Part shown: piece by piece, positions 8,201-14,687 of the stretch
Layout of the letters: each line of letters begins with the position of its first letter
Position numbering within the stretch: position 1 is the first letter of the stretch
The notes under the pieces: generated by a model
Seen by the model: only the letters and a program-made list of their open reading frames with translations
Told to the model about the DNA's origin: nothing
The model's database searches: none
NCBI GenBank assembly: GCA_028285165.1
Contig: JANQQB010000142.1
Span: 1-44,677, forward strand
DNA: 44,677 bases
Direction: 5' to 3'
From: Rhodobiaceae bacterium
GTDB taxonomy: Bacteria; Pseudomonadota; Alphaproteobacteria; Rhizobiales; JANQQB01
Made by a program: the position numbers and the translations under genes

Positions 8201-10522
8201 ACAATCACCGTGACCGATGATGGCAACGCGACCAGCGTGCCGTTCAATTTCCAGGTGGAAGTTGAAGGCGTCAACGATACGCCGACTTTCGAACGGGCCA
8301 ACCAATTCCCGAATGCGCAGGCCTTTACCGATGAGGACACACCGCTCAACGATGTGTTCCAGAGCGTGCGCGACTTCCATACGGCAAATACCAGCAATCT
8401 CAACCAATTCGATTTGCAAGACCGGGATGACGATACGAACGTCATCCGCGGGACGCCGGAACAAATGACGCTGCGTGTCACGAACGGCACTCTCACGTTC
8501 ACGCCCGGCAGCGGCGTGACCCTGGTCTCGGGTAACGGTACCAACGAAGTCGTGGTGGAAGGCACGATTGCCGCGCTGCGGAACTTTATCAACGCCAACG
8601 GTGATGCCAACCTGATCTACACGCCGAACACCGACTTCAACGGTGTCGACACGCTGACCATGCGTGTAACTGACCAGGGCGACCTGCCGATCGAGGGTAA
8701 CGTGCGGACGAGCGACGACCGGACGATCCTGATCAATGTCGCGGAGGGCAACAGGCCGCCGGTCAACACTGTGCCCGAACCGCAGGTCATGGATGAAGAC
8801 ACCACGCTCGTGTTCTCCGCGGCGAACGGAAACGGCCTCAGCGTTGTCGATGTCGACAGCGGTAACGGCAGTTTCACGACGACGCTGAGCGTGACCACGG
8901 GAACGCTTGAAGTGGCAACCGGCGGCGGGGCGACGATCGGGGGCAACGGCGGATCTGTTGTGACCGTGACTGGCACGCTCGCTCAGGTGAACGCCGCGCT
9001 GGCTTCGATCACCTACACGCCGCCGCCCGATTTCAACGGCCCCGTCACGATGACGGTCGATACGTCCGACGGCTTTACCGGCCAAGGCGGTCCTTTGACG
9101 GATAACGATACCGTTGCGATTACGGTCAATCCGGTTAACGACCAGCCGATCAATACGATGCCGTCCAATCAGGCCACATCGGACGATACGCCGCTTGTGT
9201 TCTCGCCGTCTGGCGGGAACGGCCTGTCGGTATCCGACATCGATGCCGGTTCGGGCGTGATGACCACGACGCTTTCTGTCACCTCGGGTACTCTTGCCGC
9301 GGCGAACGGGGGCGGCGCTACGGTCAACGGAAACGGGACGGGAACCGTCGTCATCTCCGGAACGACAGCGCAAATCAATGCGGCGCTCGCGGGACTTACC
9401 TATACGCCGGTTGACCTTGGCACTTCGAACCAGACGGTCATCTTGTCGATGACGACAAACGACAACGGCAATACCGGTTCCGGCGGCCCGCTGTCGGCGA
9501 CGAACCAGATCACCATCGAAGTGGACGGCGGATTGGTTTCTCCGGGCCCGGACGAAGATCCCGACCCGAATCCGACTCCTGAGGAGCCTCCTGAAAGCGA
9601 GACGGATGGCCTGTTTGACGGCGACCCGCTCGATGTCGGGCAATTGCCGTCCGGCCCTGCGCTGTTCGACGATCTCGAGCCGTTTTTGGGCGAGGATCTG
9701 GTCGATCCCATCGTCACGGCCGGCATTGGCGGTGAGCCGCCCCTCTTCGGAAACCCCTTCGATCCGGACAACCTGCCCGGCAACATCGATCTGGTGCCTG
9801 AATCCGATACCGGTCTGTTCGACAACGATGACATCACCCGGGATAACACGCCCGAACTGACCGGCCTGGCGCCCGCCGATACACGCGTTGTCATCACCTC
9901 CAGCATCGCGGGTGTGATCGGCACGGTCGAAACCGACGAGAACGGTGCCTGGCGGTTTCAGGCTCCCACCATGGTGGATGGCGCCCATGAGTTGATCGCC
10001 ACACCGATCGACGAGGAAGGCAGCGAGGGCACGGCATCCGTTCCCCTGCTTGTCATTATCGATACGCAGGCGCCGGAAACGCCGCCGGCCCCGAGCCTTG
10101 ATGGCGAAATCGATCAGCTGAGAGCCAACGAACAGGTGCCGCTGAGGGGCACTTCGGAACCGGGTGCCCGCATCATCGTCACCTCCGACAAGGACGGTGT
10201 CGTCGGCGAGGTTGTCACAGATGACAACGGCAATTGGTCGCTCGTCATTGCACCGCTGTCAGCGGACAGTCACGCCATCCAGGTGACGGCAGTCGACGTG
10301 GCCGGCAATTCAAGCGACGCGTCGCCGGCTCTGGCCCTGACTGTGCTTCCGGAAGATGATTCCGCTTCGCTTGGCGCCTCCGGTTCGCAAGAGCTTGCCC
10401 ATTTGCTGAGCGGTTTCACCGGTCCGGCTGGCGAAAGCAATGGTTTGCACGCAGACGCTATGGCTGCATCGAATTCGGGTGCCGTAGGATTTACGCGACA
10501 GGTTCAACTGGCCGGCCTCTAG
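5222..10522 (+). CDS. Giant secreted LEPR-XLL / DUF4347 / FG-GAP / cadherin-like protein
   Basis: About 1766 residues, acidic, Asp/Asn/Thr/Gly rich and nearly free of Cys. There is no Sec signal. Instead a LEPR-XLL-type motif (LALEPRVMLDGA, residues 37-48) is followed by a low-complexity Gln/Asn/Ser linker, then a DUF4347 domain at about 104-270 (IAELHILSHGETG, DILLYGCNIG). A beta-sandwich spans about 275-425. Five FG-GAP/VCBS-type repeats follow at about 430-700, and cadherin-like Ig domains at about 705-1440 that carry NxPP starts and DVDSG calcium-type motifs. A Pro/Glu-rich linker leads to two Big_6-like Ig domains near 1540-1730, then a short tail ending QVQLAGL. No RTX nonapeptides are visible. 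The start is uncertain: ATG 5222 is preferred over an in-frame TTG at 5204, and neither has a strong ribosome binding site. Probably a surface adhesin or matrix protein exported by the products of 10861-16810. Confidence 0.85.
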   Translation: MSHIDATNPSWKSERILTRRGASTRTFGGNALPSEMLALEPRVMLDGAIAMAALDQADANPDAQDNQQTQSKEPAAQSNSDSEVGNNSASEGSDGAADATPPGDRIVIIVDAAVADAQELLAGVDPSAEIFYLSAGTDGVHQITALLAGETGIAELHILSHGETGSVTLGNMVLSAANAEAYASEFTVWDSALKDGADILLYGCNIGEDAAGKAFLDVMADLTNADLAASDDLTGGTGLGGNWDLEVATGTIEAGLPLDAAAVDGYAHTLLFVPTNTAPSLSGLTTSLTVLEREAPVVLDSDVTVADQEQNWNGGILTISGLDANDVLAVQTVGNGAGETSVTGNTISVGGTAVATFTGGTAGTNLVITFNANANNASVERVIENLVFSNGSDTPTAARTLSLTLVDAGGMEAIGTTQTLTERQGSANPLDGISVSRAAAPTFVDIDADGDLDVFMGSVNGDLRFFRNVGSPQVAAYSEETGTNNPFNGLSVTFDSSPTSVDIDNNGVLDAFVGQQDGTVVFFRNTGTDTAPVFVRVDGAGNPLNAVDTGFLAAPTFVDIDNDGDFDAFVGAQDGSVLFYRNTGNPNAPAFSLETGTSDPFNGFDFGALSKPDFVDFDGDGDFDAIVGSLDSGGKLTYVRNDGTPNNPNFTIVTGTADPFNPLSVQAEARPVFADIDGDGDPDLFVGGFDGTTAFFETDTRFDIAANVTAVNSTPVVTPPAASLNATGQTDLAIHGAGFSAADADAGSGPGTLTLTVGEGTLTVDVGDSGVTIISGNGSGTVVLEGTLAEVNALLGGAGTGTILYRATGVSPSPSTTISVTYNDRGATGVDPGLTADDLSEEGTASQTITITPGNQPPIIIADREGVLFRELDGDNDPGNLGGLQFLSAVNFTVTDPDSTAFTVITINLTNTLGNAVAGDTLRVRPADHGAVGTALRDKLDNATITGNDVSNQITVTAGPGETFTAAEVEAILERLRLVIAEDSQAGPVTRDKTITVTDDGNATSVPFNFQVEVEGVNDTPTFERANQFPNAQAFTDEDTPLNDVFQSVRDFHTANTSNLNQFDLQDRDDDTNVIRGTPEQMTLRVTNGTLTFTPGSGVTLVSGNGTNEVVVEGTIAALRNFINANGDANLIYTPNTDFNGVDTLTMRVTDQGDLPIEGNVRTSDDRTILINVAEGNRPPVNTVPEPQVMDEDTTLVFSAANGNGLSVVDVDSGNGSFTTTLSVTTGTLEVATGGGATIGGNGGSVVTVTGTLAQVNAALASITYTPPPDFNGPVTMTVDTSDGFTGQGGPLTDNDTVAITVNPVNDQPINTMPSNQATSDDTPLVFSPSGGNGLSVSDIDAGSGVMTTTLSVTSGTLAAANGGGATVNGNGTGTVVISGTTAQINAALAGLTYTPVDLGTSNQTVILSMTTNDNGNTGSGGPLSATNQITIEVDGGLVSPGPDEDPDPNPTPEEPPESETDGLFDGDPLDVGQLPSGPALFDDLEPFLGEDLVDPIVTAGIGGEPPLFGNPFDPDNLPGNIDLVPESDTGLFDNDDITRDNTPELTGLAPADTRVVITSSIAGVIGTVETDENGAWRFQAPTMVDGAHELIATPIDEEGSEGTASVPLLVIIDTQAPETPPAPSLDGEIDQLRANEQVPLRGTSEPGARIIVTSDKDGVVGEVVTDDNGNWSLVIAPLSADSHAIQVTAVDVAGNSSDASPALALTVLPEDDSASLGASGSQELAHLLSGFTGPAGESNGLHADAMAASNSGAVGFTRQVQLAGL
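6517..7330 (+). repeat. Five tandem FG-GAP/VCBS repeats inside the giant protein
   Basis: Five copies of a D-x-D-x-(D/N)-G-x-x-D calcium-binding loop (VDIDADGD, VDIDNNGV, VDIDNDGD, VDFDGDGD, ADIDGDGD), each followed by F-(V/M)-G and a short strand ending in FFRN-type residues. The loops start at 6551, 6722, 6893, 7064 and 7241, giving periods of 171, 171, 171 and 177 bases (57-59 residues). The pattern fits blades of an integrin-like propeller, though five visible blades are fewer than the usual seven. Confidence 0.8.
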
Positions 10523-10529
10523 GGCCGGC
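10511..10529 (+). terminator. Hairpin at the end of the giant gene
   Basis: GCCGGCC and GGCCGGC flank the 5-base loop TCTAG; the loop contains the TAG stop codon of the giant protein. The stem can extend by three more pairs, including one G-T. No T-run follows, so it may be an RNA-stabilising 3' end or a partial terminator rather than a full intrinsic terminator. Confidence 0.4.
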
Positions 10530-10860
10530 TAGCCTGACGACAGGGATCTTCCGCTTCCGAGCGGATGCCAACCGACTTTGCTTTTCCTGCCCCAGACTTT
10601 CCCGTTTCCGCCCGAATCGAACGGTAGCGTCCGTGAATCGATGCCTGAGCCTGCCGGTTTCAGTCGTGCTCGGATCGAAGGGCTGTGAGCCCGCGTGACG
10701 TCGAAATGTGTTGCCGGAAGTCTACACTCGCTTTCTGAACATGGCTCACTTCGGCCGTCTCGCGCATTTCGTTTGTGTTACATTCGTCGAATTTCTAAAC
10801 AGGTCAGTGGGTGTAGACTGTACAGACTGACGCTCAACGGGCGCACAACAAGGCATAACA
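10530..10860. other. Intergenic region before the TolC-like gene, with a spaced inverted repeat
   Basis: No gene is convincing here. The 9-mer AGTCTACAC at 10719-10727 recurs in inverted orientation (GTGTAGACT) at 10811-10819, 83 bases apart. The region is long enough for a separate promoter for the export genes. The inverted pair could be a looping operator or chance. Confidence 0.35.
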
Positions 10861-12423
10861 ATGCACTGTATTCACACGTTGAATCTTCGCGGTTCCAGAC
10901 TCCTGCCGATCGCCTTTGCCTTTGTGCTCGCAGGGTGCGCCGCCGTCGATCCGATAACAACCCTTGAGAGAAGTGCGCTCGCAAAAGACGACATCGCCCT
11001 GATCCAAGCCGAACAGGAGCCGGTTCAGAGCACCATCACGCTCTACCGGGCCATGGCGCGGGCGTTGAAATACAACCTCGATTCCAGGGTCGATCTGGCG
11101 CGGGAGCATTTTGCCTCCGGCGACTACACCCTGGCAAAGTTCGATCTCTTACCCTCCAGCGACCTCGACGGCGGTTATGAGGGGCGCAGCAACACACAGG
11201 CATCGAGTTCGGAATCGGTTCTGACCGGCACCCAGTCCCTTGAGCCGTCGACTTCGCTCGACAACAACCGCGGTGTCGTCGAGCTGTCCACCGTCTGGAG
11301 CGCGCTCGATCTCGGCGCCAGCTATCTGCGTCTCAAGCAGAAGAAGAACCAGATCTACATCGCCCGCGAGGCCCGGCGCACAACCATCAATTCGCTGACC
11401 CGCGAAGTTCGCCGTACCTATTGGCGCCTGGCAGCGGCCAACGCGATCAGCGGGGAATTGTCGCGACTGCGCGCGGCGGCGTCGCAAGGTATCCGGCGTG
11501 CCCGGCAAGCGGAGGCCGAAGGGCTGGAATCCGCGGAAGCGGCTGTCGAGTTCGAACGCCGCATGTTGCGCATCATCAAGGCGACCACGGTGCGTCAGCG
11601 TGAACTGGCGCTGGCTCGTGCCGAACTTGCGGCCCTGATGGGTCTCGATCCCGCCAAAACGTTCCGGATCGGCGGGGCACGGTTCGTCGATCACAGAACG
11701 CCGGGGGTCGAACACCGCACCGCAGATCTCAGATCCATTGCACTGATTCATCGCCCCGAGCTCTATGAAGCCGATTACAAGGCGCGTATCGCCAGCCTTG
11801 AGAAGTCCATCGACATCATTACGGCACTGCCGAGTGTGCAGGCCAATCTCGATATCAACGCCGATTCCAATTCGTTCCTCGTCAACGAATTCTGGGTCGA
11901 ATACGGTGCCAAACTGGTCGGATCGATTCCGCGACTGCTGTCGCTGCCCGCACGCATTGAGCGGGCGGACGCGCGCAATGCGCTCGCCGACGAACAACGG
12001 CGGGCCCTGACCATGGCGGTGATCTCGCAGGTTCACATCGCCCACCAGGCCTATCACGACAAACAACGTGAATTCGGCCTGGCCCAGCGCCTGACCGCCG
12101 CCGAACGGCGGAATTTCCAGATCCAGCGCGACAAGGAACGGGATTCGCTGGCGAACGAAAGCGCGTTTCTCGAAGCCTGGGCACAGTTCGTTCAGGCTCG
12201 CCTCGATACGTTCGGTGCATTCGCCGAATACCAGGAGGCCTATGCGCGCCTCCTGGAATCCGTTGGCGTCGATTTCACCGCCGTCGATCTCACCGACACC
12301 AGCGTGGACGGCGTCACGGCCGGGCTGCGCGCCTTCTTCTCGGGTGGTTCGAGCGACGTCCTGCGGCAATATTGGGAAGACGCTCGCCGGATCGAACGCG
12401 AAGCAATGGCAGCCGGCGCTTAG
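10861..12423 (+). CDS. TolC-family outer-membrane channel lipoprotein
   Basis: A 520-residue outer-membrane efflux protein expected to trimerise into the channel-tunnel of a trans-envelope exporter. The leader ends in a lipobox (VLAGC, Cys26), as in NodT/OprM-type channels. Two long alpha-helical, Ala/Arg/Glu-rich halves follow, for example residues 165-260 and 370-470, with a strand signature near FVNEFWVE-like sequence between them (about 340-350), typical of OEP repeats. AAGG lies before the ATG. It opens the export genes downstream of the giant protein; its adaptors are encoded at 12601, 13329 and probably within 14687. Confidence 0.85.
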   Translation: MHCIHTLNLRGSRLLPIAFAFVLAGCAAVDPITTLERSALAKDDIALIQAEQEPVQSTITLYRAMARALKYNLDSRVDLAREHFASGDYTLAKFDLLPSSDLDGGYEGRSNTQASSSESVLTGTQSLEPSTSLDNNRGVVELSTVWSALDLGASYLRLKQKKNQIYIAREARRTTINSLTREVRRTYWRLAAANAISGELSRLRAAASQGIRRARQAEAEGLESAEAAVEFERRMLRIIKATTVRQRELALARAELAALMGLDPAKTFRIGGARFVDHRTPGVEHRTADLRSIALIHRPELYEADYKARIASLEKSIDIITALPSVQANLDINADSNSFLVNEFWVEYGAKLVGSIPRLLSLPARIERADARNALADEQRRALTMAVISQVHIAHQAYHDKQREFGLAQRLTAAERRNFQIQRDKERDSLANESAFLEAWAQFVQARLDTFGAFAEYQEAYARLLESVGVDFTAVDLTDTSVDGVTAGLRAFFSGGSSDVLRQYWEDARRIEREAMAAGA

Positions 12424-12452
12424 GCCTTGCAGGCTTGCGTGGTGAGCGCGGT

Positions 12453-12480
12453 GCGCCGGGCGATCGATCTCGCCCGGCGC
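12453..12480 (+). promoter_or_regulatory. Strong intra-operon hairpin between the TolC-like gene and the first adaptor
   Basis: A perfect 11-bp GC-rich stem (GCGCCGGGCGA / TCGCCCGGCGC) with the 6-base loop TCGATC, 30 bases after the TolC-like stop codon and about 120 bases before the next start. There is no T-run. It is placed to modulate read-through or protect the upstream RNA from 3' decay, setting different levels for channel and adaptors. Confidence 0.5.
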
Positions 12481-12600
12481 GAACGAACCGCATATCGCTT
12501 GCGCCCGAACACGCTCATTTGAAAACACCAGTCGGCGCTTTGGCGAGGGTACACAAAATGGTATTCAGGGAATCGTCGCTTCCTTGAAGGCAGGCCCGGC

Positions 12601-13332
12601 ATGAAGACGGCCACGATAACCCTCCTTGCGCTTCTCTCGCTCCCCAGCCTCGCGCTGGCGCAGGACACGATGGTGGCGCGCGGCCTCGTGGTGGCAAAGG
12701 AACGCGCGACGCTGTCCAGCAACCTCGCCGCACCGGTCGCGGCCGTGCATGCCGACCTTGGCGACCCGGTCGCCAAAGGTACTGTGCTGCTTACGTTCGA
12801 TTGTTCGATCCTGGAAGCGTCGCAGGCGCAGGTCGAGGCGCAGATCAGCGGTGCCGAAGCCAATCTGCGGGCCAAGGAACGGCTCTTGAAACTGCGATCC
12901 TCGAGCCAGTTGGAGGTCGATCTCGCGAAAGCGGAGCTGGACGCGCTTGGCGCCGAGATGAAGAGCGTTCTGGCGAAACTGAGATATTGCGCAGTCCGGG
13001 CGCCTTTCGACGGACGGATTGCGCGCCGCTATGTCGACCCGTTCGAAACGCTGTCGCAGGACAAACCGCTGTTCGACATAGTCGGGGATTCCTTGCGGGT
13101 GCATGTGATTGCACCGTCCACCTGGATGCGCTGGATCGTGCCCGGCGAACCGTTTGAGGTCGAGATCGAAGAGATCGGCAAGCGGTTCTCGGCGTCCGTG
13201 GCCGTGATCGGTGCCCGGGTCGATCATGCCAGCCAGCTTGTGGAATTGTACGGTGAGTTCGCCTCTCCGCCGGAAGGTTTGCTGCCGGGAATGAGTGGCC
13301 GCGTTTCCTTCCCCCGCCAGGCCGGCCAATGA
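12601..13332 (+). CDS. HlyD/RND-type periplasmic adaptor protein
   Basis: A 243-residue periplasmic adaptor. A cleavable signal peptide (about residues 1-20, ending SLALA) is followed by the first lipoyl half (about 25-65), a short coiled-coil hairpin (about 70-125), the second lipoyl half with the family signature VRAPFDGRIARRYVDP, and a beta-barrel region to the end. It is shorter than typical RND adaptors, missing most of the membrane-proximal domain. GAAGGCAGG precedes the ATG. Its stop overlaps the next start (ATGA at 13329-13332), showing translational coupling. It presumably bridges the TolC-like channel to an inner-membrane component. Confidence 0.85.
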   Translation: MKTATITLLALLSLPSLALAQDTMVARGLVVAKERATLSSNLAAPVAAVHADLGDPVAKGTVLLTFDCSILEASQAQVEAQISGAEANLRAKERLLKLRSSSQLEVDLAKAELDALGAEMKSVLAKLRYCAVRAPFDGRIARRYVDPFETLSQDKPLFDIVGDSLRVHVIAPSTWMRWIVPGEPFEVEIEEIGKRFSASVAVIGARVDHASQLVELYGEFASPPEGLLPGMSGRVSFPRQAGQ

Positions 13333-14687
13333 AACCGGAACCGCCGGAAAGCGCCCGAAGCGGCGCGCTGGAAAACCTCTCCACGGTTCTTGACCTCGAA
13401 CGCAAGGCCCGGGCCGCCGAGAGACCCGGCGATCTCGCCTTCGTCATGGTCAACGAGACCGGTCGTGTCCTGCCCTACAGGACGGCGATCCGCTTCGATC
13501 TGCGAGGCCGTTCGGCCAGGGTCCGCGCAATCAGTGGCGTCAGCGATGTGGATCGCACGGCGCCCTTTGTCCAATGGATCGAAAAAGCGGTCGTCGCCTG
13601 GATGGAGGGCGCAGACCAGGGACCGGTCTTCCCGGTCGGCCGGGACACCTTGCCGGACCGCTTGCAGAACGGAGATCCGGAGTGGTTTCCCGGAGCCGGA
13701 CTGATCGTTCTCTTGCGCAATCGCGATGGGGTGGCGTTCGGCGGCTTGCTTCTGTTGCGGGCACCGGCGTGGTCGGATCAGGACAAGATGATCGCTTCGG
13801 TGCTGGCGGACGCCTACGGCCATGCCAGCCTGACCGTCGAACCGCGCGCGGCTCGGCGTCGCCGGCGCCTTGTCACGCCGGCACGGGTCTTTGCCGCGCT
13901 TGTCCTGGTATCGGTGGCCTCCCTGTTCTGGCCGGTTCGGCTCTCGGTCGTGGCGCCGGCCGAAGTCACGGCAAAGGATGCCAGTGTGGTTGCGGCTCCG
14001 TTTGCGAGCACTGTCGAGACCGTCGCCGTTGCCCCCAATGCCGCTGTCGAACAAGGCGATGTCCTGTTCTCGCTCGATCGCACCGAAGTGGAAGCCCGGC
14101 ACGAAGCTGCGAAGCAGGAATTGGGGGTGGCCGAAGCTCGGTATCGCCGGGCCCTGCAAGGCGCTTTCTCCGAGGCCGAGGAAAGAGCGGACGTCGCCAT
14201 CCTTCTGGAAGAAATCCGCCTGAAGGAAACCGAACTCACCTATACCGGGACGCTCTTGGGATTGTCGTCGGTTCGCGCCGAACGAAATGGCGTTGCGGTT
14301 TTCAACGACCCGAACAACTGGATCGGGCGCCCGGTCACGGTGGGCGAGCGGGTCATGCTATTGGCGGATCCGTCGCGAACCTGGCTCGAAATCGCTGTTC
14401 CGGCCGCTGATGCGATCAATCTGGCGTCCGGCGCGGAAGTGCTGTTTTTCACCAACGTAAACCCACTCGAACCCATCAAGGGCACGGTCCGGCAAACCAG
14501 TTTTGAGGCGGACATCGATAAGGATGGTGTGGCGAGCTATCGGATCCAGGCCGATTTCCTCGATGCGGAAGGCGCACCGCGGCTCGGGTTGACGGGCACC
14601 GCCAAGATTTTCGGCGATGATGTCACGCTGTTTTACTTCCTGTTTCGCCGCCCCTTGTCCGTGATCCGTCGCTATCTGGTGTTCTGA
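13329..14687 (+). CDS. GAF-like domain fused to membrane-anchored HlyD-type adaptor
   Basis: A 452-residue inner-membrane protein. Residues about 30-165 look like a GAF-type cytoplasmic domain (GAGLIVLLRNRDGVAFGGLLLL is the core strand region, given here in part). One membrane segment lies at about 188-204, after a run of arginines that keeps the N-terminus inside. The periplasmic part has lipoyl-like strands (VVAAPFASTVETVAVAPN), a helical hairpin at about 255-315 and a barrel domain ending near FYFLFRRPL. A GAF-like N-terminus is unusual on a HlyD adaptor; it could dock substrate or sense a ligand. Start and stop overlap both neighbours (13329-13332 and 14687), so the three genes are tightly coupled. 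Confidence 0.75.
   Translation: MKPEPPESARSGALENLSTVLDLERKARAAERPGDLAFVMVNETGRVLPYRTAIRFDLRGRSARVRAISGVSDVDRTAPFVQWIEKAVVAWMEGADQGPVFPVGRDTLPDRLQNGDPEWFPGAGLIVLLRNRDGVAFGGLLLLRAPAWSDQDKMIASVLADAYGHASLTVEPRAARRRRRLVTPARVFAALVLVSVASLFWPVRLSVVAPAEVTAKDASVVAAPFASTVETVAVAPNAAVEQGDVLFSLDRTEVEARHEAAKQELGVAEARYRRALQGAFSEAEERADVAILLEEIRLKETELTYTGTLLGLSSVRAERNGVAVFNDPNNWIGRPVTVGERVMLLADPSRTWLEIAVPAADAINLASGAEVLFFTNVNPLEPIKGTVRQTSFEADIDKDGVASYRIQADFLDAEGAPRLGLTGTAKIFGDDVTLFYFLFRRPLSVIRRYLVF

Noticed and set aside
6953-9988. Long open frame (about 1000 codons) antisense to the giant protein
   Set aside because: Arg/His-rich, low-complexity translation with no domain, no ribosome binding site, and complete overlap with a clearly domain-structured gene. 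Typical shadow of high-GC repeats.
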